A stretch of 64,000 bases of DNA from Paenibacillus pini JCM 16418 (GCF_000576305.1 NZ_BAVZ01000002.1:463042-527041); one strand, 5' to 3'; shown: positions 25,946 to 35,891, counted from the first letter of the stretch. The notes: generated by a model from the letters alone, not told the origin. Program-made: numbers and translations.

Positions 25946-26674
25946 ATGATTAATGTAACGATATGGAATGAATTTGAACATGAAAAGACAGACGATGAAG
26001 TTAAAGCGATTTACCCAAACGGTATTCATGTTGCTTTAGCTGAAGGGATGAACGGTCATGGATTTGCGATTTCAACAGCAACGCTGGATCAGGATGAGCA
26101 TGGCCTCACGGAAGAAGTACTGAAATCAACCGATGTGCTCTTGTGGTGGGGACATCAGGCTCATGACCGTGTAAATGATGAAATTGTGGCTCGAGTAGTA
26201 AAACGAGTTCACGAGGGCATGGGACTCATTGTTCTTCACTCAGGTCATTTCTCCAAACCGTTCAAAGCACTAATGGGTACTAGCTGTGATTTGAAGTGGA
26301 GAGAAGCTGGGGAACAGGAAATCATTTGGAACGTCAATCCGTCGCATCCCATTGCTGAAGGCGTTGACAGTAAGTTGATTCTGGAGCATGAGGAAATGTA
26401 TGGAGAATTTTTCGATATTCCTACACCAGATGAACTTGTATTTATTAGTAATTTTGAGGGCGGGGAAGTGTTCCGTAGTGGTTGTACCTTTAGACGTGGA
26501 CAAGGGAAGATCTTTTACTTCCGTCCAGGTCATGAGACGTACCCAACCTACTATAATCCGGAGATTCTAAAAGTCATTACGAATGCAGTGAAGTGGGCTT
26601 ATCCAACAAGTTCACCTGCACCGGTGTATGGTAATAGTCAGCCTATTCGAGAGCTTAAAATACCCGTAGTATAA
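25946..26674 (+). CDS. ThuA-domain protein
   Basis: The 242-residue ThuA/class-I-glutamine-amidotransferase-like protein shows [48 protein letters not shown] and [18 protein letters not shown]. ThuA takes part in 3-keto-disaccharide (trehalose) breakdown in rhizobia together with a Gfo/Idh/MocA enzyme, ThuB. It is the last gene of this operon, which supports a keto-glycoside pathway. Confidence 0.88.
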   Translation: MINVTIWNEFEHEKTDDEVKAIYPNGIHVALAEGMNGHGFAISTATLDQDEHGLTEEVLKSTDVLLWWGHQAHDRVNDEIVARVVKRVHEGMGLIVLHSGHFSKPFKALMGTSCDLKWREAGEQEIIWNVNPSHPIAEGVDSKLILEHEEMYGEFFDIPTPDELVFISNFEGGEVFRSGCTFRRGQGKIFYFRPGHETYPTYYNPEILKVITNAVKWAYPTSSPAPVYGNSQPIRELKIPVV

Positions 26675-26884
26675 CGCCGTCCTAATCTTTTGACTTATAA
26701 TGTAACGATACTACAATCAAGTATAAATGATCTAACAGCAAAGAGCGGCTGAATTCAGTCGCTCTTTGCTGTATACTAACAAGAAATGTTTTCATTTCAT
26801 TAAATATATGTTAAAATGAAATATACTAACTAAACGTAAGCTTTAATGCATGCACTAAAATGACTCTGTAAAGAGGTGAAGATC

Positions 26885-27214
26885 ATGAAGAGTCAGGAAA
26901 CAACACATACTCAGACATATATGTGTCCACGTTTTGAAACTGCGTTTTCATTTCTCGGCAAACGTTGGAATGGATTGATTATTCAAACGTTAATGAGCGG
27001 TCCAAAGCGGTTTAAGGATATTTCCCATCTCATTCCTTCCATGAGTGATAAAATGCTATCTGAACGTATGAAAGACTTGGAAACCGGGGGAATCCTGGTT
27101 CGTCATGTTTACCCTGAAACTCCTGTTCGTATTGAATATGAACTAACAGATAAAGGTAAGGCTCTGCGCCCTGTTATGGAGCAAGTACAAAATTGGGCAG
27201 AGGAATGGGTATGA
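26885..27214 (+). CDS. HxlR-family transcriptional regulator
   Basis: The 109-residue winged-helix protein has the HxlR core: CPRFETAFSFLGKRWNGLII, GPKRFKDISHLIPSMSDKMLSERMKDLE and YELTDKGKALRPVMEQV. One N-terminal cysteine (MCPRF) precedes the HTH, as in redox- or aldehyde-sensing members. ATG at 26885 follows AGAGGTGA. No target gene is obvious; it stands alone before a terminator. Confidence 0.9.
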   Translation: MKSQETTHTQTYMCPRFETAFSFLGKRWNGLIIQTLMSGPKRFKDISHLIPSMSDKMLSERMKDLETGGILVRHVYPETPVRIEYELTDKGKALRPVMEQVQNWAEEWV

Positions 27215-27246
27215 CTTACGCGAATATTATAGACAATAGATGAACG

Positions 27247-27276
27247 ACCTTCCTTGGAGACAGGGAGGTTTTTTTT
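27247..27276 (+). terminator. Terminator after the HxlR gene
   Basis: ACCTTCCT pairs with AGGGAGGT (one G-T wobble) around a short loop, followed by T8. Confidence 0.85.
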
Positions 27277-27365
27277 GTATCGCTAAGCTGTGGACTTGCA
27301 CCTCGTGACCCTTTCTGTAGTATAATTGGAAATAAACTGTATTTTGGTGTAGAAGGAGGCGGATG

Positions 27366-28088
27366 ATGGTACGGAAAATGGTCCTTTCCCAACAGATTAG
27401 TTATGGAAAAGAGGAATTTCTTGAACTTGAAAGCGCTTCTGTGAAAGTGAAGCAAATTTATGACAAGGCGTTCAAGATGCTGCACCGCTATTTACCAGAA
27501 TCAGTATGGAAATTTTGGATTGGTGTGCCACCGTCGCAGATAAAGAAGAATTCTGAGGATGGCGACATTCAAGAAGGGACCATTTTTCAAAAATGGATTC
27601 AAGGCCCTTCAGGATGGAAATGCATAGGTTGCGAGATGCATCACGTGGAGAACATTATACCAGAAACAGACGAGACTCCTTATAAACATGAATATATTTT
27701 TCATAATGGCCGGCTGCAAAGTATGCTCTTGCAGGTTATTATTTGGTCACAGTTTGAGGAGATTACAATGTTCAGACCGTTTTTGGGCGATGTTCCATTT
27801 TATACAGATGAAGAGATGAAGATTATATCTTCTTATTTCGTACCCACCTATGTTAGTGAAACCCCGTTGAAACAATTAGGCAAACCATATAAGAAACATG
27901 CTATGAAATTTCCTGTATATCAGGAATTCATATCTGCACCACCACTTGTGATGCATTCCGATGGCGAAGTGCAAGAAGGTACTTGGATGACTGGCGTATA
28001 TGTAGACCAGACGAATTTTCTTAGGTTAGGACCTTATTTAAAGAATATAGATGGGCGCCGGACGTTTATGGAGGCGTTTATTGATTAA
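27366..28088 (+). CDS. Hypothetical 240-residue soluble protein
   Basis: I recognise no family. The protein has no signal or membrane segment and contains many aromatic residues (VWKFWIGVPPSQIKKN, GWKCIGCEMHHVENI, FRPFLGDVPFYTDEEM). One CxxC motif (CIGC) might bind metal or be redox-active, but this is speculative. ATG at 27366 is favoured over the adjacent 27363 by spacing to AAGGAGG. A -10 TATAAT is at 27321-27326. It stands alone. Confidence 0.65.
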   Translation: MVRKMVLSQQISYGKEEFLELESASVKVKQIYDKAFKMLHRYLPESVWKFWIGVPPSQIKKNSEDGDIQEGTIFQKWIQGPSGWKCIGCEMHHVENIIPETDETPYKHEYIFHNGRLQSMLLQVIIWSQFEEITMFRPFLGDVPFYTDEEMKIISSYFVPTYVSETPLKQLGKPYKKHAMKFPVYQEFISAPPLVMHSDGEVQEGTWMTGVYVDQTNFLRLGPYLKNIDGRRTFMEAFID

Positions 28089-28268
28089 GTAATGATGAAA
28101 ATCATGACCAAAACGTGTATATTTGAAGTTAATTTTACATGAAGGAGAGTGTATGGCTGTCGATAGTCTATATGAATCTATGTTAAAATAGAGTTCTCAG
28201 AATGTTGGGGAGCTCTCTTTGTGTTGAGAGAAAATGGTATGATGTTGATGAATTAAGGACGGTGTTAC

Positions 28269-28967
28269 ATGAGGAATAGATTCAAATTTTGTACAATATT
28301 GATGATTATAAGTTTGATCCTTCTGGCAGGCTGCAATAAAAATCAGGAAGTGCGTATTTATTCTAGCGATATTAACTCCAGTATTTCCCTCACAGAGAAG
28401 GAAGATTTCTTCTCCATAGATGTTATTAATGATTTAGAGAAATATTTACGCCAGGGAGTTTCCATAAATGAAGGTCTGAGGAATAGTGGTATCGTGGATT
28501 TTGATGAAGCGGGTAACATTGAAACTATAAATCATGTTTCTTTGGCAACACCATTTACATGGCGTCTCGAAATCAATGGCAAGAAGATGGAGGCCTCAAA
28601 TTTCAATACGGTGTTAAAAACGAATGATGAAATTGCAATCTCCATCCAATCTACAGAACAGAAGAAAGATGATAAATCGCTTAAATTTATTATTTTAAAA
28701 TTGAATGGAGACAGCATTAACCGCGAGCTTAATCATTCCTATGTCATACCGTTTGTGCCTGAACAAAGCGTAAGGGATATCGTTAAATATAACGATCTGG
28801 TGGAACTAACCGCAAACAACAAATTTATTGATACAGTACGAGGCTACAGTCCCAAAGCCATAGAGAAATGGGTTATTAAAGTTAACGGCAAAGAGTTAAT
28901 AGAAAATGGTCTTGATATGAAGCTTACTCCTCAGGATGAAGTTGAGATCCTGCTAGAACGAATTTAG
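28269..28967 (+). CDS. Lipoprotein with two repeated DUF4430-like modules
   Basis: A lipobox (ILLAGCNK, Cys about residue 22) marks the 232-residue product as a lipoprotein. It contains two similar modules, one ending FTWRLEINGKKMEASNFNTV...NDEIAISIQ and the other KWVIKVNGKELIENGLDMK...QDEVEILLE. The W-x-h-x-h-N-G-K plus D-E-I/V pattern resembles the DUF4430/transcobalamin-like fold used for ligand or protein binding. The ligand is unknown. The 180-bp upstream gap holds only a short unremarkable frame. Confidence 0.7.
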   Translation: MRNRFKFCTILMIISLILLAGCNKNQEVRIYSSDINSSISLTEKEDFFSIDVINDLEKYLRQGVSINEGLRNSGIVDFDEAGNIETINHVSLATPFTWRLEINGKKMEASNFNTVLKTNDEIAISIQSTEQKKDDKSLKFIILKLNGDSINRELNHSYVIPFVPEQSVRDIVKYNDLVELTANNKFIDTVRGYSPKAIEKWVIKVNGKELIENGLDMKLTPQDEVEILLERI

Positions 28968-29033
28968 CAATCATACATAAGCCGTTGTAAATTAGATATC
29001 TGAAACCACATGGAAAGTTTAGGTGTTGCACAA

Positions 29034-29525
29034 GTGATTATTATGAACGAGAAAATTAAAGCCAATGAAGTTGAACTCACCGGATTAAATGGAGAAAATC
29101 TCGGTACGATGAAGACAAGCGAAGCGCTTGCAATGGCAAAGAGACTGAAGGTTGATCTTGTATGTACTTCGCTGTTAAGCAGTCCACCCCCATGCAAGCT
29201 AATGAGTGCAGGTAACGCTAAGCAGGAGAAGCAGCAGGCTAAGTCTTCTGAACGTAAGCAGGAGAAACCAACCAAGGTGAAGGAAGTCCGTCTGACTCCA
29301 CATATTGAAGATCATGATTATTATACGAAGCAACAGCAGGCCCTACGGATGTTGAACTCGGGAAATGCTGTTCAGCTTGTTGTGAAAATCAAGGGTAAGG
29401 AAGGTATTGCGGCTAAAGGACTATTAGAGAGACTATTAAAGGATCTAAGTGAAGCGGGTCGACCAGCCTCAGGCATACAGGTTAGCGGTAAGCAAGCCGC
29501 AGTTCAAATCAACCCTTTAACGTAA
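29034..29525 (+). CDS. Translation initiation factor IF-3 paralogue
   Basis: The 163-residue protein has both IF-3 domains: N-terminal IIMNEKIKANEVELTGLNGENLG ... PPPCKLMSAG and C-terminal VKEVRLTPHIEDHDYYTKQQQALRMLN. It is diverged: the GKYKYE block after the domain linker is replaced by an alanine/lysine-rich linker. It also lacks the rpmI-rplT neighbours of the housekeeping infC. GTG at 29034 is preferred because family members start (I)INEKI and AGGTG lies upstream. It is probably a second, specialised IF-3. Confidence 0.85.
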   Translation: MIIMNEKIKANEVELTGLNGENLGTMKTSEALAMAKRLKVDLVCTSLLSSPPPCKLMSAGNAKQEKQQAKSSERKQEKPTKVKEVRLTPHIEDHDYYTKQQQALRMLNSGNAVQLVVKIKGKEGIAAKGLLERLLKDLSEAGRPASGIQVSGKQAAVQINPLT

Positions 29526-29564
29526 GTGGATGCCGATATTAGAAGATCAGGAAGGAATATATAC

Positions 29565-30598
29565 GTGAACATAATGATGAGAATGAAACGAAAATATATA
29601 TGGGGCGCTAGTGTCTTCTTAATTTTTATGATAGTCATGCTCATTCCTCTTCCTTATTATCTGTACCAGCCTGGTGATGTGAATCCATTATCTCCTATTG
29701 TCAGCGTTGAAGGTGGTCATAAGTCGGAAAAAGGGAATTTCTACTTAACGACGGTAGCTAGCATCAAGGTGTCACATTTATATTATCTTCTCTATGCGCT
29801 TTCGCCAGACACGGAGATACGTAAAGAGAAAAGTGTCAAAGGTGACTTAACTCAGAAAGAATATAACTTTATGCTAAACCATATGATGACTAAATCTCAG
29901 CAGAATGCCATTGTTAGTGGGCTGCGAGGTGCTGGAGAAAAGGTGCCCGTTCAGAATAAAGGAGTATTTATCACGAATATCCTCCCCATCTCCCAGGCCA
30001 AGGGTAAGTTATCGATTGGAGATATTATTACGGAGGTAGATGGACATAAGATGGAGAAATCCACAGATGTTATTGCCTATTTAAGCAGCAAAAAGGCGGG
30101 AGAGTCCGTTCGCTTGACTTATGAGCATGAAGGCAAAATTCATAAGGATACATTTCAATTAGTTGTGATTAATAAAAGTGGACAGGTAGGTCTAGGTATT
30201 AATCCAGAAGATGAATATATCATCAAACCCTCGCGGAACGTTAATATGGATACGAAAGATATCGGAGGTCCCTCTGCTGGCTCATGTTTTCTTTGGAAAT
30301 TCTCAATCAGATTGTTCCAGGAGATTTAACAAAAGGGTATGAAATTGCGGGCACGGGTACAATTGACCAGAATGGCAATGTCGGACAGATTGGCGGTATC
30401 CGCGATAAAATTATTGCAGCTCATCATGGTAAAATTGATATTTTCTTCTGTCCAGCAGATATCAATCCTGGTGATATGAATACAAAAGATATACTGGATG
30501 AGGCTAAGAAGAAGGGGTATAACATTCGCATTATTCCGGTAAAAACAATGCAAGAGGCTCTTGATTTCCTCAAGGCTCTGCCTTCTAAAGCAGCCTAA
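29565..30598 (+). pseudogene. PDZ and Lon-type serine protease (YlbL/SepM-like), one-base frameshift
   Basis: This is a membrane-anchored secreted-face protease. It has an N-terminal transmembrane helix, a PDZ domain (GVFITNILPISQAKGKLSIGD to GESVRLTYEHEG) and a Lon-like Ser-Lys domain with the catalytic serine in GGPSAG and the lysine in GGIRDK. The frame breaks right after GGPSAG: the continuation LMFSLEILNQIVPGD lies one frame over from about 30282. Adding one base near 30278-30282 (GGCTC to GGGCTC or GGCCTC) restores about 344 residues. GTG at 29565 with GGAAGGA upstream is chosen as the start. Confidence 0.87.
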
Positions 30599-30600
30599 CA

Positions 30601-30647
30601 AAAGAATCCCAACGTTTCGCTTGATGCGGATCGCTGGGATTCTTCTT
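30601..30647. terminator. Bidirectional terminator
   Basis: AAGAATCCCAACG and CGCTGGGATTCTT pair with one mismatch. A and T tracts on either side serve the convergent protease and TIM-barrel genes. Confidence 0.85.
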
Positions 30648-30670
30648 TATCGAATAGGATAGATAGCTAA

Positions 30671-31558
30671 TTACCGTCCGCTGAACGCTCTCCATCCATC
30701 ATAATCATGAATAGCGACTCCAGCAAAAGCGTCCTGAGCTTTGGCTAGACCACTAAGAAGGTTGAGTTGTTCATTCATGTATTTAGCGCCTTCTTCATAA
30801 AACGTAATGAAGTTGCCCTCATTGCTGGACTTTGTCTCCACGGCAGCGAACGCAGGCTTACCTAGGAAGCGAGCTTCCTCTAATTCCCGTTCAGCAACGC
30901 TGTAGATTGCAGCAGCAGTATCCCGATAAGACATGATCGTAATGGAGTCATATGCAGTGATCATAAAACGACTTAACGTAATGTTATCATTGGTTGCTTT
31001 ATAATTGCTCAGCCAAAAAGGAATATCTGCTGCGATCGGCATGTTTAAGCGTTTAGCCTCTTGAGTCAGATATATCACGCTCTTTTGCCATTGTTCGATG
31101 ACTGAATTTAGATTGGTTTTCCATTGTGGTAGTAGGTGGGGCTCAATGTCCATGTGAAGCCCATGAAACTGTTCTGAAGCTAAGGAATGAGACTGATAAT
31201 CTTCAACCCAATTTATGAACTTCGTAATTTGATTACGTTCAGAGGTAAGCGCCCAAGAGGGTGCCCCATTCAGGGCATCCACTGTAATCCCTTTTGTTGC
31301 TGCAAGGCGAATAAAAGCTTTGTAATAGGAGACGGGGATATCAATGTTTATTTGCAGATATATTTGATTCACACCATTTGCGGAAGTGAAGGAAACAATA
31401 TCGTTAGCTTGAGTTTTAATTTGTTCTGTATTCCATAACCATGTAGCTTTGGGGAAACCTTTGGCATGAGCCATATGTAGGGGGTATAATCCTGATCCCA
31501 TGACTAGAAGACTGCATAAAACGAATAAGACGATGCGGGAAATCATTTTTGTTAACAT
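30671..31558 (-). CDS. Secreted TIM-barrel-like putative glycosidase (paralogue of the gene at 10723-11691)
   Basis: The 295-residue protein has a classical signal peptide (about residues 1-32, cleavage near AHA-KG). It shares blocks with the protein at 10723-11691: KATWLWNTEQI, GITVDALNGAPSWAL, GLHMDIEPHLLPQW, and TIMSYRDTAAAIYS. The DIEP acidic pair and MSYRD recall GH18-like barrels, though the canonical DxxDxDxE is not complete. It has no neighbours in a shared operon. Activity and substrate are unknown. Confidence 0.65.
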   Translation of the reverse strand: MLTKMISRIVLFVLCSLLVMGSGLYPLHMAHAKGFPKATWLWNTEQIKTQANDIVSFTSANGVNQIYLQINIDIPVSYYKAFIRLAATKGITVDALNGAPSWALTSERNQITKFINWVEDYQSHSLASEQFHGLHMDIEPHLLPQWKTNLNSVIEQWQKSVIYLTQEAKRLNMPIAADIPFWLSNYKATNDNITLSRFMITAYDSITIMSYRDTAAAIYSVAERELEEARFLGKPAFAAVETKSSNEGNFITFYEEGAKYMNEQLNLLSGLAKAQDAFAGVAIHDYDGWRAFSGR

Positions 31559-31934
31559 AAATTGAACACTCCTTCTATTACATACGGCCTATTTTCAACA
31601 TATACAGCAGTCTTTTGGCCTCTTTCAATTCTTTAGTGAGAAACCTCATATCCTTATCAACATGTTTCTTGTACAAATAAATATTTAATGGTTGGGTATA
31701 ATTACGCATGTTGAGTAAGTCTAAAGAATCGCTTATATACATATATACGGATGAATGGATTGCATATTACATAGGACTAAAGTATTAAAAATAGGATGTT
31801 TGACGTGTTGTTGTGAATTGTTAGGTAAAATTGTCTTGTAAACCTATATTCCTAGGAACTAAATATTTCAAATTTTAGAGGTGTTCCAGATAGAGAAGGA
31901 GGTAGTGGTCCTATATTCAAGGGATTTAGCATAA
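31559..31934. other. Non-coding region between the TIM-barrel gene and fnr
   Basis: About 375 bp of AT-rich sequence. The right-hand end holds a strong AAGGAGG motif but no credible coding frame after it. It presumably contains the leftward promoter of the TIM-barrel gene. Nothing else was identified. Confidence 0.4.
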
Positions 31935-31973
31935 GAAAAAGCCCAAACGTCTGGGAGACATTCGGGCTTTTTA
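31935..31973. terminator. Terminator downstream of fnr
   Basis: AAAAAGCCC and GGGCTTTTT bracket a partly paired stem (AAACGTCT with AGACATTC). It can terminate the leftward fnr transcript. Confidence 0.85.
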
Positions 31974-31998
31974 AGTATTGTAGAGGAATTCTAATCTA

Positions 31999-32712
31999 TT
32001 AAATTCGGCATATTTCTTTAGAGCAATGCTCACAGTGACAAATATCTTGTAACATCGAGAGGTCTTTGATGACGATCATACCATTTTCATATTCAATCGC
32101 GTCTTTTTTGCGTAAATCGCTCAGCATACGGTTAACGCTCTCTCTTGTGGCTCCAATCATATTGGATAAGTCTGTGTGTGTTACTTTTTTATTAATAAGA
32201 ATATGTTCTTCATGCTTCTCACCGTAGCTGTTACTGAGGCGGATCAGAGTGGAGCATAGAGCACCAGGCTTGCCATACATCATTAAATCACGGAACTTCG
32301 TTTGGGTAAGACGGTGATGAATTCCCATCCATTTCATAAAATCAATCGCAAATTCACCATGTTGGCAGATTAAAGTTTCGATATCCTTTTGTTCAATAAC
32401 GCCAACTTCACTATCTTCAATAACTTCGGCTGTAAAACTATGTTTGCTGCTGAAGAATGGATCGGCCTGACCTACCACATCTCCCGCTTGATACATATAC
32501 AGGATGAGTTCCTTACCTTCGTCAGTGGATTTTGTCAGTTTAATGCGTCCGCGTATAACATAAAACAATTTGTCTGAGCAATCACCTTCCCAGAATAAAT
32601 GGGAGCCTTCTGGAACAATGCGTTCTTTCATTATACCTTTTAGTCGATTGAGGTTGGATTCGGAAAAGCAGCTTGTATTCCCTTGGGCTTCGATAACATT
32701 CTGGTTATTCAT
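31999..32712 (-). CDS. fnr: Oxygen-sensing regulator Fnr (C-terminal Fe-S cluster type)
   Basis: The 237-residue Crp-family protein has a cyclic-nucleotide-type sensor (SHLFWEGDCSDKLFYVIRG), a dimer helix, and an HTH with THTDLSNMIGATRESVNRMLSDL. The C-terminal CHCEHCSKEIC cluster is the position where Bacillus Fnr binds its oxygen-labile [4Fe-4S] centre. It activates fermentation and nitrogen-oxide genes under anoxia. Fnr-type boxes in this window precede hmp, adhE and pflB. It is divergent from adhE. Confidence 0.94.
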   Translation of the reverse strand: MNNQNVIEAQGNTSCFSESNLNRLKGIMKERIVPEGSHLFWEGDCSDKLFYVIRGRIKLTKSTDEGKELILYMYQAGDVVGQADPFFSSKHSFTAEVIEDSEVGVIEQKDIETLICQHGEFAIDFMKWMGIHHRLTQTKFRDLMMYGKPGALCSTLIRLSNSYGEKHEEHILINKKVTHTDLSNMIGATRESVNRMLSDLRKKDAIEYENGMIVIKDLSMLQDICHCEHCSKEICRI

Positions 32713-32825
32713 AATCGTTATCCCCTTTGTATCTTTAATTTTCAGTAAATTTTAAACTAATTATAACGCTAAAAATGTGATTTGAGTGGAAATAAAAGAG
32801 AGAAGAAGTGTCTAATTTTCAACAT

Positions 32826-32841
32826 TGTGATAAATTTCACT
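32826..32841. promoter_or_regulatory. Fnr-like box in the fnr-adhE intergenic region
   Basis: TGTGATAAATTTCACT matches TGTGA-N6-TCACA with one mismatch. It lies 114 bp from the fnr start and about 280 bp from adhE, so it could serve autoregulation or distal activation of adhE. Confidence 0.55.
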
Positions 32842-33010
32842 AAAAGGGACTTGTGATCATTTCATTTCATAACTTGATGCTTCAGATTAGGTGAGATTCA
32901 TCAAAAAAAGTTTAGTTTATAAACGTTTTAGTGACATTTATCATAGACAAAAGAAGTGTGAATATAGGTGAAAATATTTTTGAAAACGATTCATAAAAAT
33001 GATTAAACTT

Positions 33011-33026
33011 TGTGAAAGTTTTCACT
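33011..33026 (+). promoter_or_regulatory. Fnr box of the adhE promoter
   Basis: TGTGAAAGTTTTCACT matches TGTGA-N6-TCACA with one mismatch. A -10 TATGAT at 33049-33054 predicts a start near 33061, placing the box centre about 42 bp upstream, the class II activation position. Confidence 0.7.
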
Positions 33027-33104
33027 TTTAATGTTCATAATGATGTGTTATGATCGAAATGTAGATAGAGATAAAACCATAATTTCCCTGAGAGGATGAG
33101 AGAC

Positions 33105-35717
33105 ATGGCTGTTAAGAATGAGGTAGTGAGCGATATGAAACAGCAAAGTGCCGAAGAATACATCCAGACTTTAATCAACAAGGCGAATCAAGCACAAGAG
33201 AAGTTTATGAGTATGAACCAGGAGCAAATCGATGACATTGTTCAAGCGATGGCCCTTGGAGGACTCAACAAACATATGCAGCTAGCGAAGATGGCTGTTG
33301 AAGAAACAGGGCGGGGAATATACGAAGATAAAATCACTAAGAATATGTTTGCAACCGAGTATATTTACCACAGTATTAAATACGAGAAAACAGTAGGCGT
33401 AATTGAGGATAATCCTTATGAAAGCTTTCAGAAAATTGCTGAGCCTGTTGGGATCATCATGGGTATTACACCTGTAACGAACCCAACATCAACGACGATG
33501 TTTAAAGCACTTATTGCGATTAAAACGCGTAATCCTATTATTTTTGGCTTCCATCCATCTGCTCAGGAATGTAGTAGAGAAGCTGCTAAGACATTGCTTG
33601 AAGCAGCTGTGAAGCATGGAGCACCTGCTGACTGTATTCAATGGATTGAGCTACCTACGATGGAGAAAACGAACGCTCTGATGAATCACCCCGATGTTGC
33701 ACTTATCCTAGCGACAGGCGGATCAGGTATGGTTAGAGCAGCATATAGCTGCGGTAAGCCAGCACTTGGTGTTGGGCCAGGTAATGTACCTTGTTTCATC
33801 GAAAAGACTGCAGATATCGATCAAGCGGTAACTGATCTGATATTATCGAAATCGTTTGATAATGGTATGATTTGTGCTTCTGAACAAGCAGTTATTATAG
33901 AAGAGCCAATTTATGATCAAGTGAAGAAGAAAATGATTGCGAATGGCTGCTATTTCGTTAATAAAGATGAAGCAGCAAAATTGACCGCAGGTGCGATTAA
34001 CACGGAAAAATGCGCAGTTAATCCTTCTATTGTTGGACAATCAGCAATGCAAATTGCAGAGTTATGTGGTATTCATGTTCCTGCGGGCACCAAAATATTA
34101 GTGGCTGAAATTGAAGGAGTAGGATTCAAATATCCGTTATCTGCGGAAAAATTAAGCCCAGTGCTTGCATGTTATAAAGCAAAAACTGCAGATGCTGGAA
34201 TTGAGCGTGCCGCAGAAGTTGTTGCTTTTGGCGGTATGGGTCATTCATCGGTTATCCATTCACATGATGAAGCTGTCATCAACAAGTTTGCCAACCGTCT
34301 GCAAACGGGACGTATTATAGTGAACTCACCTTCGACTCACGGAGCTATTGGTGATATTTATAATACGAACTTGCCTTCGCTTACACTTGGGTGTGGATCG
34401 TATGGCCGGAATTCAACATCTTCGAATGTAACAGCAGTAAATTTGATCAATGTGAAAAGGGTGGCACGCCGTACGGTGAACATGCAGTGGTTCAAAATTC
34501 CTGACAAAATTTATTTTGAAAAGGGATCTACTCAGTACCTTGCCAAAATGCCGGATATTAGCCGTGTAGCGATTATTACGGATCCGATGATGGTTAAACT
34601 CGGTTATGTGGCACGTGTAGAACATTATTTGCGTCAGCGTCAGACACCTGTTGTGATCGAAGTGTTCTCGGAAGTCGAACCCGATCCTTCTACGGCAACG
34701 GTAGACAGAGGTACGGAAATGATGAACAGGTTCCAGCCTGACTGCATTATTGCCCTTGGTGGTGGATCACCGATGGATGCAGCTAAGGCAATGTGGTTGT
34801 TCTACGAATATCCAGATACAGATTTCGAAAATCTGAAACAGAAATTTATGGATATCCGTAAACGGATCTATAAATACCCACGTTTGGGTCAGAAAGCACA
34901 GTTTGTTGCTATTCCAACTACATCAGGCACAGGATCGGAAGTTACTTCTTTTGCCGTTATTACAGATAAGAATCAAGGGAACACGAAGTATCCACTAGCA
35001 GACTATGAATTGACACCAGATGTAGCCATTATTGATCCTGAATATGTATATACTTTACCTAAAACCGCAGTAGCAGATACAGGTATGGATGTATTGACGC
35101 ATGCGATTGAGGCTTATGTATCGGTTATGGCCAGTGATTATACCGATGGGCTTGCGATTAAAGCGATCCAGCTTGTATTCCAGTACCTTGAGAAGTCTGC
35201 TCTCACTGCAGATCCATTGGCACGTGAGAAAATGCATAACGCATCGACGCTAGCGGGCATGGCTTTTGCAAATGCGTTCTTAGGTATTAACCACAGCTTG
35301 GCCCATAAATGGGGAGGTCAATACCATACAGCGCACGGTCGTACCAATGCTATTCTAATGCCACACGTTATTCGTTACAATGCGAAGAAGCCTACCAAAT
35401 TTGCTTCGTTCCCTAAATATACGCACTTCATCGCGGATGAACGTTATGCAGAGATTGCTCGAATTCTCGGATTACCAGCACGCACAACAGAAGAGGGCGT
35501 AACAAGCCTAATAAATGCAATTCGCGATTTAAATCGTATTCTGGGCATCGAGGAGTCGTTCCAAGAGCTAGGCTTTGATCCAAAAGATTTTGAATCACGT
35601 GTTGATTATTTGGCGGATCGTGCATTTGAAGATCAGTGTACAACTGCTAATCCGAAGTTACCTTTAGTCACAGAGCTTGCTGATGTATATAGAAACGCAT
35701 TTTATGGACGTTTCTAG
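33105..35717 (+). CDS. adhE: Bifunctional acetaldehyde-CoA/alcohol dehydrogenase
   Basis: AdhE reduces acetyl-CoA to ethanol in two NADH-dependent steps and forms spirosomes. The 870 residues contain an N-terminal CoA-acylating aldehyde dehydrogenase domain (active cysteine in [19 protein letters not shown]) and a C-terminal Fe-dependent alcohol dehydrogenase ([13 protein letters not shown]; iron ligands in [17 protein letters not shown] and HTAHGRTNA). ATG at 33105 is chosen because GAGAGG lies 9 nt upstream; the ATG at 33096 is too close. It works with PflB downstream in mixed-acid fermentation and is probably Fnr-activated. Confidence 0.96.
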   Translation: MAVKNEVVSDMKQQSAEEYIQTLINKANQAQEKFMSMNQEQIDDIVQAMALGGLNKHMQLAKMAVEETGRGIYEDKITKNMFATEYIYHSIKYEKTVGVIEDNPYESFQKIAEPVGIIMGITPVTNPTSTTMFKALIAIKTRNPIIFGFHPSAQECSREAAKTLLEAAVKHGAPADCIQWIELPTMEKTNALMNHPDVALILATGGSGMVRAAYSCGKPALGVGPGNVPCFIEKTADIDQAVTDLILSKSFDNGMICASEQAVIIEEPIYDQVKKKMIANGCYFVNKDEAAKLTAGAINTEKCAVNPSIVGQSAMQIAELCGIHVPAGTKILVAEIEGVGFKYPLSAEKLSPVLACYKAKTADAGIERAAEVVAFGGMGHSSVIHSHDEAVINKFANRLQTGRIIVNSPSTHGAIGDIYNTNLPSLTLGCGSYGRNSTSSNVTAVNLINVKRVARRTVNMQWFKIPDKIYFEKGSTQYLAKMPDISRVAIITDPMMVKLGYVARVEHYLRQRQTPVVIEVFSEVEPDPSTATVDRGTEMMNRFQPDCIIALGGGSPMDAAKAMWLFYEYPDTDFENLKQKFMDIRKRIYKYPRLGQKAQFVAIPTTSGTGSEVTSFAVITDKNQGNTKYPLADYELTPDVAIIDPEYVYTLPKTAVADTGMDVLTHAIEAYVSVMASDYTDGLAIKAIQLVFQYLEKSALTADPLAREKMHNASTLAGMAFANAFLGINHSLAHKWGGQYHTAHGRTNAILMPHVIRYNAKKPTKFASFPKYTHFIADERYAEIARILGLPARTTEEGVTSLINAIRDLNRILGIEESFQELGFDPKDFESRVDYLADRAFEDQCTTANPKLPLVTELADVYRNAFYGRF

Positions 35718-35751
35718 AGTATTTAAGCTAACCAAGTAATTCGGAAAGTGA

Positions 35752-35786
35752 GTGACAAATATCACCATTGACGTGATATTTGTCAC
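35752..35786. promoter_or_regulatory. Perfect inverted repeat made of two GTGA-N6-TCAC boxes
   Basis: GTGACAAATATCAC and GTGATATTTGTCAC are a perfect 14-bp inverted repeat with a seven-base spacer. Each arm is itself a GTGA-N6-TCAC dyad like the Fnr core, and their centres are 21 bp apart, two helical turns. There is no T-run, so it is not a typical terminator for adhE. Confidence 0.55.
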
Positions 35787-35891
35787 AGTCATTTTCTGAA
35801 AATTCATGTAAACTGAGTGTGTAATCAACAATTAGGGTAATTCATAGCAAGAGAATAGTTGCGAAGAAGTGGGCAATAATCGACCACAAAA

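Noticed and set aside
28153..28191. 12-codon frame (MAVDSLYESMLK) with a strong AAGGAG upstream of the lipoprotein gene
   Set aside because: It is followed by only weak pairing and has no alternative structures reaching the lipoprotein start. It could be a gene remnant, but nothing supports a leader function.
29565..30598. Programmed frameshifting as an explanation for the split genes
   Set aside because: No slippery heptamer or downstream structure is seen, and similar breaks occur in unrelated families that are not known to use recoding.
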